DNA from: Aquifex sp. | GTDB taxonomy: Bacteria > Aquificota > Aquificia > Aquificales > Aquificaceae | DNA length: 24,374 nt | Reading direction: 5' to 3' | NCBI GenBank assembly: GCA_015487405.1 | Contig: WFPV01000197.1 | Coordinates: 1 to 24,374 of the forward strand | Shown here: positions 1-6,703 of the stretch, one piece after another | Numbering within the stretch: the stretch's first letter is position 1 | How the letters are laid out: each line of letters begins with the position of its first letter | The notes under the pieces: generated by a model | What the model was told of the DNA's origin: nothing | The model's input: the letters and a program-made list of their open reading frames with translations, nothing else | Databases searched by the model: none | Position numbers and translations under genes: made by a program

Positions 1-2
1 GA

Positions 3-143
3 GTCAATAGAAACGAAGCTTTGCATTCCAAGCTAAGGGACAAGTTAGCAGCATTTAAGCGAAGGACTAAAGCCTTCTTCCGGTCTTTTCGCTCTCTCCA
101 TTATGCTCTCGCTCTTTTTACCTACTATCATCTATTTGGGTAA
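3..143 (+). pseudogene. C-terminal fragment of an IS transposase, entering from the left edge
   Basis: An open frame enters from the window edge and stops at 141-143, giving 46 residues rich in Arg and Lys. The pattern EALHSKLRDKLAAFKRRTKA followed by FFRSF and a final aromatic YYHLFG resembles the C-terminal end of IS1-like or other DDE transposases, where a late Glu precedes an R.T.AF.RS stretch. Only the tail is visible, so intactness and family cannot be decided. It differs from the C-terminal piece at 11445-11579, so a second IS family is implied. The residues seen are direct reading; the transposase call is by pattern. Confidence 0.55.
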
Positions 144-153
144 GAACCTTTTG

Positions 154-345
154 TTAAGGGTTACTTAAAATCTTCTCTACCAGTTTGTCTGTATCCTTCG
201 CAAGGTTAAAGTCTTTCTCAGTTATACCACCCACGAAGTGGGAGGTGAGCTTTATTTTGAGCTTCTTAAAGCCTTTTCGTGGTGTTTAGCTCCTTGGTTA
301 TGTAATTTCATTCTAAGCTCCAGCCCTTTAATTCCTTTAGCTTCT
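154..345 (-). pseudogene. Broken pterin-4a-carbinolamine dehydratase (PCD/DCoH) remnant
   Basis: The minus strand has an open frame of 43 codons at 285-157, with its stop at 154-156. It contains the stretch SHFVGGITEKDFNLAKD followed by a TDKLVEKIL tail. This matches the C-terminal half of PCD/DCoH proteins, where a beta strand ending in TH is followed by GG(I/L)T..DF.LA..ID. In another frame just upstream (about 297-250) AKHHEKA can be read, which could be the His-His active-site region. Frames are broken and no start or complete N-terminus is seen. PCD recycles the oxidised pterin cofactor of aromatic amino acid hydroxylases. I read this as a decayed gene next to IS debris; a coincidental resemblance is less likely but possible. 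Confidence 0.55.
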
Positions 346-404
346 TTTTATTTGACTTTCACTCAACTTTTCCATAAATTTGGAATATAATATTCCTTCT
401 GTAT

Positions 405-416
405 AAAGGAGGTGAT
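405..416 (+). promoter_or_regulatory. Extended Shine-Dalgarno sequence of rpsU
   Basis: AAAGGAGGTGAT is a 12-base perfect complement of the usual bacterial 16S rRNA 3' end. It lies six bases before a TTG at 423. ATG at 415 and GTG at 412 are in a frame that stops after a few codons, so this site selects the TTG start. It is much stronger than the ribosome sites of most other genes in the window, several of which have none that can be recognised. Confidence 0.75.
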
Positions 417-422
417 GAAGGC

Positions 423-626
423 TTGGTAACGGTAATCGTTCAAGAAGGAGAGCCATTCGAAAAAGTTCTAAAGAGATTCAAGGCAAAGGTTGAGCAGGAG
501 CAGATTCTCACAGAGCTAAAAAGAAGGGAATATTACGAACCTCCCAGCGAGAGAAAGAAAAAGAGAGAAAGAAACAGAAGGAAGAAGATCCTTAAAGCTC
601 TCAAGAAACAGCAACAGCTTATATAG
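423..626 (+). CDS. rpsU: 30S ribosomal protein bS21
   Basis: A 67-residue, strongly basic protein beginning VTVIVQEGEPFEKVLKRFK and ending in a run of Lys/Arg. It matches bS21 over its whole length, including the REYYEPPSERKKKR centre. bS21 sits on the 30S platform close to the anti-Shine-Dalgarno end of 16S rRNA and helps initiation. The start is TTG, chosen because it is in frame and is preceded by a perfect extended Shine-Dalgarno. A TATAAT at 386-391 is a possible -10 box. It stands alone among IS and gene debris on both sides, yet is intact, as expected for an expressed ribosomal gene. Confidence 0.93.
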   Translation: MVTVIVQEGEPFEKVLKRFKAKVEQEQILTELKRREYYEPPSERKKKRERNRRKKILKALKKQQQLI

Positions 627-825
627 AGAAGTTATTCTTGTAAGGTTTAGAGATTTAGTTGTAACTTTCCGAAGTAATTAAATTCAAAGTCTTCTGTTAT
701 CTTGAGGGTTTTTATTCCCTCTTCTTAATGCTTTTTATCAGGCAAGAGTCTCCTCCCTTTCTTCCTTTAAAATAAAGTTCCAAAGAAACCTTCTAAACCT
801 TTAGACGTGAGGTTGTAGCTCTTTC
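627..825. other. Non-coding stretch with decayed sequence
   Basis: No intact gene is visible. On the minus strand a short open piece ending at 647-649 reads GIKTLKITEDFEFNYFGKLQ, which looks like the end of a former protein of unknown kind. The stretch joins the transposase relic at 826-1070 and is probably decaying insertion debris. No terminator for rpsU can be recognised. Confidence 0.35.
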
Positions 826-1070
826 CTACACACCTCCACTTTCCTTACCATCCGCTCCTCTTGCCGATATTACCGTCCACAGCAAATATCTCTTCGCCTT
901 TATTTTCGTTTCATCTACATACACGAGCATTGCAAGGGTATAGATACTTCTTAGAAACTTGGCTAAAGATTACAGCTTTGCCTTCTGTCCTTCACTACTT
1001 TTTTTTACTCCCACACTCGTACACTTTATATTTGTTTATATTCTTCTACTTATCCCATTCGTGAACTACC
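826..1070 (-). pseudogene. DDE transposase relic (catalytic core portion)
   Basis: A minus-strand frame open over 969-829 reads SLAKFLRSIYTLAM, then LVYVDETKIKAKRYLLWTV. The hydrophobic strand followed by VDET is the usual setting of the first catalytic Asp of DDE transposases. SLAKFL matches the end of the helix-turn-helix piece at 11264-11458, and the upstream sequence matches as well: GGTAGTT(C/T)ACGAA occurs here at 1070-1058 on the minus strand and at 11034-11046 on the plus strand. A CGSKK stretch further upstream, in another frame, would be the remains of the zinc ribbon. Multiple stops and a missing HTH segment show it is dead. Confidence 0.6.
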
Positions 1071-1126
1071 AAATCTTTTCATAATGACCCATCCCTCTTT
1101 TGAAGTTGAATATATTTTTAATTACT

Positions 1127-1879
1127 ATGGCGGGACATAGTCATTGGGCGCAGATTAAACACAAGAAGGCAAAAGTTGATGCACAAAGGGGAAAGCTTTT
1201 CAGTAAACTTATCAGAGAAATAATTGTCGCAACGAGACTGGGAGGACCGAATCCAGAGTTCAATCCCAGGCTCAGAACTGCGATAGAGCAGGCAAAGAAG
1301 GCTAACATGCCCTGGGAAAACATAGAGAGAGCCATAAAGAAAGGAGCTGGAGAGCTCGGAGGAGAACAGTTTGAAGAGGTCATATACGAGGGATACGCAC
1401 CGGGCGGAGTGGCAGTTATGGTTCTTGCAACGACAGACAACAGAAATAGAACCACCTCCGAAGTCAGGCACACCTTTACAAAACACGGAGGAAGTCTCGG
1501 CTCATCGGGATGCGTATCTTACCTCTTCGAAAGAAAGGGATACATAGAAATCCCTGCTTCTCAGATATCCGAAGAAGAGCTCCTTGAGAAAGCTATAGAA
1601 GCTGGAGCCGAAGACGTTCAGCCTGGGGAGGAGGTTCACATAATCTACACCTCTCCCGAAGAGCTCTACGAGGTTAAGGAAAAGTTAGAACAGCTCGGAG
1701 TTTCCATAGAAAAGGCTCAGATAACCTGGAAGCCGATTTCCACAGTTCAGATAAACGATGAAGAGACAGCTCAAAAGGTTATAAAGCTCTTGAATGCTTT
1801 GGAAGATCTTGACGACGTTCAGCAAGTCATAGCCAACTTCGAAATACCAGAAGAGATAATGGAGAAAGTGAGCGATTGA
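1127..1879 (+). CDS. yebC: YebC/TACO1 family protein
   Basis: A 250-residue protein beginning MAGHSHWAQIKHKKAKVDAQ, the signature N-terminus of the YebC family. It continues through the family's central GYAPGGVAVMVLATTDNRNR region. YebC proteins are cytoplasmic; members have been described as DNA-binding regulators and, more recently, as translation factors that relieve stalling on proline-rich stretches, so the role here is inferred. ATG at 1127 is chosen over an in-frame TTG at 1100 because it starts the conserved MAGHS motif. No Shine-Dalgarno is obvious upstream. The stop overlaps the next ATG by one base (TGATG), implying translational coupling with the permease gene. The IS relic on the other strand ends just upstream. 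Confidence 0.93.
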   Translation: MAGHSHWAQIKHKKAKVDAQRGKLFSKLIREIIVATRLGGPNPEFNPRLRTAIEQAKKANMPWENIERAIKKGAGELGGEQFEEVIYEGYAPGGVAVMVLATTDNRNRTTSEVRHTFTKHGGSLGSSGCVSYLFERKGYIEIPASQISEEELLEKAIEAGAEDVQPGEEVHIIYTSPEELYEVKEKLEQLGVSIEKAQITWKPISTVQINDEETAQKVIKLLNALEDLDDVQQVIANFEIPEEIMEKVSD

Positions 1880-2763
1880 TGATCCTCACCTTCTTGAAAA
1901 CTTTCTTGGATTACACTCTTGACGTTCTGCCCTACTTCCTGATCGCTTCCTTCGCTGGAGCCCTTATTAAAACCTTCTGGAACGTAAGATTTATGACCAG
2001 GGAGATCCTTAGCAAACCTTATTCTTTCCTGATCACAGCCACCGTAGGGGCGGTAGTTCCGGTCTGCTCTTGTTCTATGATACCTTTGGCGAGGACTATA
2101 AACGACCTATCAAAGAGTTACGCCCCCGTGCTCGCCTTCCTTATAACAGCTCCAGTTCTCTCACCGGTAACTGTGATACTCACCTTTGGCGTTTTGGGTG
2201 CTGAGATAACTTTCATTAGAATAGCTTCGGTATGTATCTTTGCACTAATTATGACTTTCTTGGCTTTCTTCGCGGGTCCGAAAGAACTAAACCCGTTCGT
2301 AGTGAAGGAGTTCACGTCTGCGGGAGATAGTAAAATCAACGTCTTTCTAAGATCTTTTGCGGATATTTTCTTCTCCACAGGAAGGTATTTACTCCTTGGA
2401 CTTCTTGTAGCAGCCCTTTTCAAAGTCTTCATACCCGAGAACCTGGTAAAGGATTTCTCAGATTCGAAACTCTCTTACCTTGTTATCAGCCTTGTAGCTG
2501 TTCCTATATATGTGTGCTCAGGGGAGGAGGTTCCCATAGCTAGATCACTACTCGATCTTGGCATGACTCCGGGACAGGCTGTTACCTTCATGCTCGCATC
2601 GACGGGTGTATGTATACCCACGATTATGGTGCTTACTACGTTTTTACCTAAGAGAATAGTAATCCTGTATGCTATTTCTTGGTTTGTCTTTGGAGCTCTA
2701 GTTGGCCTCGTATCGGATAGGTTAATTTTAAGTGATCATGTTCGTAAAGATCTTGCCTCCTGA
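1879..2763 (+). CDS. Predicted permease, DUF318/UPF0718 (ArsP-like) family
   Basis: A 294-residue membrane protein with roughly eight hydrophobic segments. The family's two conserved polar signatures are visible: VPVCSCSMIPLA at about residues 60-71, and a YVCSGEEVPIARSLL loop starting near Cys213. PF03773-type permeases include ArsP, an exporter of trivalent organoarsenicals, and many members of unknown substrate. The CSC and CSGEE Cys residues suggest that thiophilic metal or metalloid handling is possible, but the substrate cannot be read from sequence. It overlaps yebC by one base and mutL by 26 bases, so the three are probably co-translated. Start at ATG 1879; a TTG three bases upstream is less likely. 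Confidence 0.8.
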   Translation: MILTFLKTFLDYTLDVLPYFLIASFAGALIKTFWNVRFMTREILSKPYSFLITATVGAVVPVCSCSMIPLARTINDLSKSYAPVLAFLITAPVLSPVTVILTFGVLGAEITFIRIASVCIFALIMTFLAFFAGPKELNPFVVKEFTSAGDSKINVFLRSFADIFFSTGRYLLLGLLVAALFKVFIPENLVKDFSDSKLSYLVISLVAVPIYVCSGEEVPIARSLLDLGMTPGQAVTFMLASTGVCIPTIMVLTTFLPKRIVILYAISWFVFGALVGLVSDRLILSDHVRKDLAS

Positions 2764-4021
2764 GGTAAGGAGCAGGATAGCTGCTGGGGAGGTAATAGAG
2801 TCTCCCACGGACGTAGTCAAGGAGCTTGTGGAAAACTCCTTAGATGCGAAAGCCACAAGAGTAGAAGTAGAAATCCACAAGGGGGGAAAGAGGCTTATCC
2901 GAGTTCAGGACAACGGGACGGGAATCCATCCCGAGGACATAGAGAAGGTAATCCTCCAAGGAACTACGAGCAAAATAGAAAATGAGGAGGACCTCCTCAA
3001 GATTACCACCTACGGCTTTAGAGGAGAAGCACTTCATTCCATATCAAGCGTTAGCAAGTTTACACTAAGGTCAAGGTACTTTCAAGAAAAAGAGGGCTGG
3101 GAAATAAGGGTTGAAGGAGGAAAGCCTCTTGGAAAGGAAAAAGTGGGAATGCCCGTAGGAACCGAGGTCGAGGTGAGGGAACTATTTTACAACCTTCCGG
3201 TCAGGAAGAAGTTTTTAAAGAAGGAAGATACCGAAAGGAGGAAGATTCTTGAGCTTATAAAGGAATACGCTCTCGTGAATCCCGAGGTTGAGTTTATCCT
3301 GTTTGCAGAAGGAAAGGAGAAACTGAACCTCAAAAGAAGCAGCTTGAAAAAGAGAGTAGAGGAGCTCTTTGAGACCCCCGTTGAGGAGCTATCCGAGGAG
3401 AGGGAAGGAGTAAGACTTAGAACTTTTATTGCAAGAAACCAGAGGCAGGGAAAGTATTACCTCTTCATAAACTCAAGACCTGTCCAGAACAAAAATCTCA
3501 AGGAATACCTGAGGAAGGCTTTCGGATATAAGACGCTTGTTGTTCTCTTTGCGGAGATGCCTCCCTTTATGGTGGACTTCAACGTCCATCCCAAGAAAAA
3601 GGAAGTGAAGATAATGAAGGAAAGGAAGTTCTTGGAACTCATCCGAGAGCTTGCGGGGAGAAAGAGGGAATTTGTTGAAATTCCAAAGCTTTCCCAAAGC
3701 ACCGCAACCTACGAAAGTACTTACGAAATTCTTGGACAGCTCAACAACACCATAATCCTCGTAAAGAGCGGGGAATACCTCTACTTCATAGACCAGCACC
3801 TCCTTGACGAGCGTATAAACTACGAGAAAACGGGAGATGAAAATGTAGCTTGTAGAATTTCGGTAAAGGCAGGAGAAAAGCTTTCTGAAGAAAAGATTAA
3901 AGAGATGATAAAAGCCTGGAGGAACTTAGAAAACCCCCACGTCTGTCCCCACGGAAGACCCATATATTACCGCCTTCCCCTCAGGGAAATTTACGAAAAA
4001 TTAGGTAGACAACTCTCTTGA
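2738..4021 (+). CDS. mutL: DNA mismatch repair protein MutL (compact, with endonuclease motif)
   Basis: A 427-residue protein. The GHKL ATPase motifs are intact: E-N in DVVKELVENSLDA, DNGTGI, and TSKI followed by YGFRGEAL. The C-terminal domain carries DQHLLDERINYE (about residues 351-362), fitting the endonuclease consensus DQHA(x)2E(x)4E with Leu for Ala, then ACR and CPHGRP (about 402). MutL couples mismatch recognition by MutS to strand incision; with this motif it should nick DNA itself, as expected in a lineage without MutH. It is far shorter than the usual 600 or more residues because the linker and C-terminal domain are minimal, as known for A. aeolicus MutL. ATG 2738 is chosen because MFVKILPPEVRSRIAAGEVI is the conserved N-terminus; GTG at 2732 is an alternative. 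It overlaps the permease end. Confidence 0.95.
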   Translation: MFVKILPPEVRSRIAAGEVIESPTDVVKELVENSLDAKATRVEVEIHKGGKRLIRVQDNGTGIHPEDIEKVILQGTTSKIENEEDLLKITTYGFRGEALHSISSVSKFTLRSRYFQEKEGWEIRVEGGKPLGKEKVGMPVGTEVEVRELFYNLPVRKKFLKKEDTERRKILELIKEYALVNPEVEFILFAEGKEKLNLKRSSLKKRVEELFETPVEELSEEREGVRLRTFIARNQRQGKYYLFINSRPVQNKNLKEYLRKAFGYKTLVVLFAEMPPFMVDFNVHPKKKEVKIMKERKFLELIRELAGRKREFVEIPKLSQSTATYESTYEILGQLNNTIILVKSGEYLYFIDQHLLDERINYEKTGDENVACRISVKAGEKLSEEKIKEMIKAWRNLENPHVCPHGRPIYYRLPLREIYEKLGRQLS

Positions 4022-4067
4022 AATTTTAAAGACCACCCAAAGGGCAGTAATTAGATATGGAAAATAA

Positions 4068-4499
4068 CTAAAGCTTCGGGAAGAAGTGTTTTTCCTCCAC
4101 TTCCGCCAGTTCTGCTATTGTTGTACTTTTGAAGAAGTTAAGGACAGTTTGTTTTAGCTCCTCCCACTTGTCGTGGACAACGCAAGGATTGGAATTATAC
4201 TCCCTGCACTTATGAGGTACAAGAATGCACATCTCGTATTTGTAGGACTCCCCGAAGGCTTCAATTACGTCCCAAATTGTTATCTTTTTGGGATCCTTTG
4301 CAAGTCCGAAGCCGCCCCTCGGTCCCTTAACAGAATGAACGAGTCCTCTTTTTGCGAGCTCGTGTAAAACTTTTGAGAGAAAAGGTCTCGGTATCTTGTG
4401 AGCCTTTGCAATTTCTTCCGCCTTCACTAACCTGTCCCTGTTCAAAGCTAAGTATGCCAAGCCTATAAGGGCGTATCTAATTGTATCTGAAAAAATCAT
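4068..4499 (-). CDS. Rrf2 family transcriptional regulator with Cys-based Fe-S motif
   Basis: A 143-residue protein starting MIFSDTIRYALIGLAYLA, the Rrf2 N-terminus. A winged helix follows (PRPFLSKVLHELAKRGLVHS recognition region, then a GPRGGFGLA wing). Three cysteines, C91, C98 and C106, occupy the positions that ligate an Fe-S cluster in IscR and related proteins, with nearly the same spacing. It is therefore probably a redox- or Fe-S-sensing repressor or activator. Its targets are not evident, since no isc or suf genes are nearby. It is convergent with mutL, and 46 bases separate the two stops. A TATAAT lies so close to the ATG that the mRNA may be leaderless. Confidence 0.88.
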   Translation of the reverse strand: MIFSDTIRYALIGLAYLALNRDRLVKAEEIAKAHKIPRPFLSKVLHELAKRGLVHSVKGPRGGFGLAKDPKKITIWDVIEAFGESYKYEMCILVPHKCREYNSNPCVVHDKWEELKQTVLNFFKSTTIAELAEVEEKHFFPKL

Positions 4500-4507
4500 C
4501 CCTTTAT

Positions 4508-4513
4508 ATTATA
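4508..4513 (-). promoter_or_regulatory. Candidate -10 box of the Rrf2 gene
   Basis: On the minus strand TATAAT ends eight bases before the ATG (4499-4497). Transcription would then begin at or within a base or two of the start codon. The upstream -35 region is weak (GTTTAT with 17-base spacing). AAGGG abuts the ATG and is too close for a normal ribosome site. Confidence 0.45.
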
Positions 4514-4812
4514 TAAACCCTTCATGCGTTATAAACAATGGTGCACTTAGGCAAGATCTACTTGCAGATAACCCATACCTAGAATTTCGCAACGTCTTTT
4601 GTCGGTTTTAAATGTTGTTATGTCTCGCAAGGATTTTGTATAGCTTCTATAAGTTTTGTATTATGCAACCTAATAGGATGTTGATAAAGGTGATTATTAC
4701 TAAGAGATTCTTATCATTGCGGAGTGATTTATGGTTGTGGTAAGAACCGGTTTTGGAGGCATATAAGACTTTCCAATGAAACTTCAAGATATGATACACT
4801 AAGACACGATAT
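4514..4812. other. A+T-rich intergenic region without a recognised gene
   Basis: About 300 bases lie between the 3' end of the GGDEF gene and the promoter of the Rrf2 gene. No frame longer than about 25 codons looks protein-like. I see no rRNA, tRNA or riboswitch pattern and no clear terminator hairpin. It may hold the GGDEF transcript's 3' end, an unrecognised small RNA, or decayed sequence. Confidence 0.4.
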
Positions 4813-5532
4813 TTAATTTTTTTCGGAAATTACATCATGAAATAGAAATTTTTCCATTCTATTCTTTCCGTTAATTTTGGCGTTCCACAAAGCATTTTCG
4901 AGCTTATACATTATTTTTTCTATACTATCCATCTTTTCATATCTGGTTATTCCCACAGAGATTGTTAAGGGATAATTGTAGTTTCCTTCAAAGAAGTCCT
5001 TTACTTTATCTATAAACTTCTTAGCTACTTTTTCAGCACCTTCCAGCGATGTCTCAGGGAGTATAACTACAAACTGGTCGCTATCCAAGCGCCCTGCTAT
5101 ATCGGACTTTCTGAGGTTTTTTCTTATGAGAAAACCAAGGTCCTTTAGCATTTTGTCCCCCACACTACGTCCTAAGATCCTGTTTACTTTTTTAAAATCG
5201 TCTATATCTATTAGAAGTACAGATAGATCCTTTCCGGTTCTTTTCGCTAGCTCTATCTGCCTAAGTAGCATTTCTTCGATAATATCTTTCTTGTATACAC
5301 CGGTAAGTTTATCACAGAGTATTCTTTCCTCGTCTAGGAGTTTTTTCAGTTGAAACTGAATGGTTAAGCCAGTCCATATAAGTATAGCACTGAACAGTAA
5401 TAGGAAAAAAGGAATATACGTTTCAACGTTATCTAAACGGTAGTAAACGTAGGCAAAACCTCCCAGGAGAATTATGTATACGATGTAAATTAACAGAATG
5501 TATTTCCTTATTTTTCTTATAATTCTTTCCAT
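4813..5532 (-). CDS. Membrane protein with degenerate GGDEF domain
   Basis: A 239-residue protein with two transmembrane helices (about residues 11-31 and 39-58), a short coiled linker and a GGDEF fold (about 74-230). LLIDIDDFKKVNR at 106-118 keeps the metal-binding Asp of diguanylate cyclases. However, the Asn-Asp after FK is NR, and the signature RYGGDEF is replaced by RLDSDQF (148-154). Cyclic-di-GMP synthesis is therefore doubtful; a GTP-sensing, c-di-GMP-binding or purely structural role is more likely. It has a good ribosome site (AAAGGGGGGAAG directly before ATG). Its promoter diverges from that of tRNA-Arg. N-terminal helices suggest signalling at the membrane, with no obvious sensor domain. 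Confidence 0.85.
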   Translation of the reverse strand: MERIIRKIRKYILLIYIVYIILLGGFAYVYYRLDNVETYIPFFLLLFSAILIWTGLTIQFQLKKLLDEERILCDKLTGVYKKDIIEEMLLRQIELAKRTGKDLSVLLIDIDDFKKVNRILGRSVGDKMLKDLGFLIRKNLRKSDIAGRLDSDQFVVILPETSLEGAEKVAKKFIDKVKDFFEGNYNYPLTISVGITRYEKMDSIEKIMYKLENALWNAKINGKNRMEKFLFHDVISEKN

Positions 5533-5557
5533 CTTCCCCCCTTTAGTATTTTATTGA

Positions 5558-5586
5558 GTTATATACCAAATAAAAAAGTAGTTGAA
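5558..5586 (-). promoter_or_regulatory. Candidate promoter of the GGDEF gene
   Basis: On the minus strand TTCAAC (5586-5581) and TATAAC (5563-5558) are separated by 17 bases, and the start codon lies 26 bases further on. The -10 is close to consensus and the -35 weak. The -35 hexamer overlaps that of the divergent tRNA promoter. Confidence 0.45.
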
Positions 5587-5610
5587 TTAGAAAACGAGAA
5601 ACCCTATAAT
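5582..5610 (+). promoter_or_regulatory. Promoter of tRNA-Arg
   Basis: TTGAAT (5582-5587), 17 bases, then a consensus TATAAT (5605-5610). Transcription should start about seven bases downstream, close to the tRNA 5' end at 5624. This fits a sigma-70 type promoter well. Confidence 0.7.
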
Positions 5611-5623
5611 TTATTTTTTGTAA

Positions 5624-5700
5624 GGGCCCGTAGCTCAGCTGGATAGAGCAGGGGATTTCTAATCCCCAGGTCGGGGGTTCGAGTCCCTCCGGGCCCACCA
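5624..5700 (+). tRNA. tRNA-Arg (anticodon UCU)
   Basis: A complete cloverleaf can be folded. The acceptor stem is GGGCCCG paired with CGGGCCC, followed by discriminator A and an encoded CCA. The D arm is GCTCAGCTGGATAGAGC. The anticodon stem GGGGA/TCCCC holds the loop TTTCTAA, so the anticodon is TCT, and the T arm contains GGTTCGAGTCC. It should read AGA and AGG, the dominant Arg codons in these genes. The G+C-rich stems suit a thermophile. It is convergent with the small lipoprotein gene, whose stop is three bases away. Confidence 0.97.
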
Positions 5701-5702
5701 CT

Positions 5703-5825
5703 TTACTTGATTCTAATATCAACAATTCCCCTCACTCCTATATCTACTTTACTTTTATCTTTCCCTTTAGCTGCACACGAAAGGAGTAAGGAAATAATAC
5801 TAAGTAAGATTACGAACTTTTTCAT
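5703..5825 (-). CDS. Small lipoprotein of 40 residues overlapping the galU 3' end
   Basis: The minus strand encodes 40 residues: MKKFVILLSIISLLLSC, a typical lipoprotein signal peptide with lipobox LLSC (Cys17), followed by AAKGKDKSKVDIGVRGIVDI and a final RIK. The ATG lies inside the last codons of galU (26-base overlap, different frame), so translation is probably coupled. No strong ribosome site is visible. The mature part is only about 24 residues, and I do not recognise a family. After lipidation it would sit in the inner or outer membrane. It is the last gene of the mutS-pfkA-ribE-galU run and stops three bases from the convergent tRNA. The signal peptide makes a chance ORF unlikely. 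Confidence 0.65.
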   Translation of the reverse strand: MKKFVILLSIISLLLSCAAKGKDKSKVDIGVRGIVDIRIK

Positions 5826-6690
5826 CTTCAAAGATTTCTTTAAGAACTGAAATTACCGCTTCTTTAGTATCTTCTCTCTTTAAGGCGAACTCTATAACTG
5901 TTTTCAAGTAATCTGTGGGATTTCCAGTGTCATAGACTTTATTCTCTACTTTGTAAGCGTATATCACTTCGTCCTGAAGCAAAAGCTTCATGGCGTCTGT
6001 TAATTGGATTTCTCCCCCTTTCCCGGGTTTGGTTATTTTGAGCTTCTCAAAAATTGTAGGAGTGAAGGTATACCTTCCCACTATGGCGAGGTTCGAAGGC
6101 GCTTCTTCGGGAGAGGGTTTTTCTATAAGGTCTTCAATAACGTAAACGTTCTCTTCAATCTCTCTCACCTTTGCTATACCGTATTTTGAAATCTCTTCTC
6201 TGGGAACCTCCATAAGAGCTACTATAGAATTCCCGAATCTTCTAAAGAGTTTTAGCATCCTTTGGAGTTCTTCTTTTTCGTTTTCCAGGATTATATCTCC
6301 TAAGGCTACGAGGAAGGGCTCATTTCCGACGGCAGGTTCTGCAGTTAAAACAGCGTGTCCAAGACCGAGCTGTTCCTTTTGGCGTATATATATAGGGTTT
6401 ATCAGATTCGCTATATCTCTAACTTCTTTCAATAACTTTTCTTTTCCGTTTTTCTTTAGGTGTTCTTCTAGCTCGGGGCTGTAGTCAAAGTGGTTCTCTA
6501 TGGCTCTTTTGTGTCTTCCGGTTACGAAGACTATATCGGTAATGTTTACTTCTATGAGAGCTTCCACTATGAACTGGATAATAGGCTTGTCTATTATTGG
6601 AAGCATCTCTTTGGGCATTGCTTTGGTTGCCGGCAGGAATCTTGTCCCCCATCCCGCCACCGGCAAAACAGCTTTCCTAATTTCTCTCAT
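5800..6690 (-). CDS. galU: UTP-glucose-1-phosphate uridylyltransferase
   Basis: A 296-residue nucleotidyltransferase. The glycine-rich nucleotide loop LPVAGWGTRFLPATKAMPKE (residues 9-28) is the bacterial GalU signature. VALGDIIL carries the Asp of the metal and UTP site, VIEDLIEKP is the sugar-phosphate region, and GEIQLTDAM is near the C-terminus. It makes UDP-glucose from UTP and glucose-1-phosphate in the cytoplasm, feeding glycan and lipopolysaccharide synthesis, which fits the lpxC locus elsewhere in the window. The ribosome site AAGGAGG precedes the ATG. It is 13 bases downstream of ribE, in the same operon as mutS and pfkA. Confidence 0.95.
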   Translation of the reverse strand: MREIRKAVLPVAGWGTRFLPATKAMPKEMLPIIDKPIIQFIVEALIEVNITDIVFVTGRHKRAIENHFDYSPELEEHLKKNGKEKLLKEVRDIANLINPIYIRQKEQLGLGHAVLTAEPAVGNEPFLVALGDIILENEKEELQRMLKLFRRFGNSIVALMEVPREEISKYGIAKVREIEENVYVIEDLIEKPSPEEAPSNLAIVGRYTFTPTIFEKLKITKPGKGGEIQLTDAMKLLLQDEVIYAYKVENKVYDTGNPTDYLKTVIEFALKREDTKEAVISVLKEIFEDEKVRNLT

Positions 6691-6703
6691 AACTCCCTCC
6701 TTC

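Noticed and set aside
861..1064. Plus-strand 67-residue ORF, hydrophobic and His/Leu/Phe-rich
   Set aside because: It is the antisense shadow of the transposase core relic, which explains its composition better.
4022..4067. Possible bidirectional terminator between mutL and the Rrf2 gene
   Set aside because: The 46-base interval has no convincing stem followed by a T run on either strand.
4770..4790. CCAATGAAAC-like stretch resembling the end of a CRISPR repeat
   Set aside because: Only a single copy is present, with no spacing pattern and no cas genes, so it is not an array.
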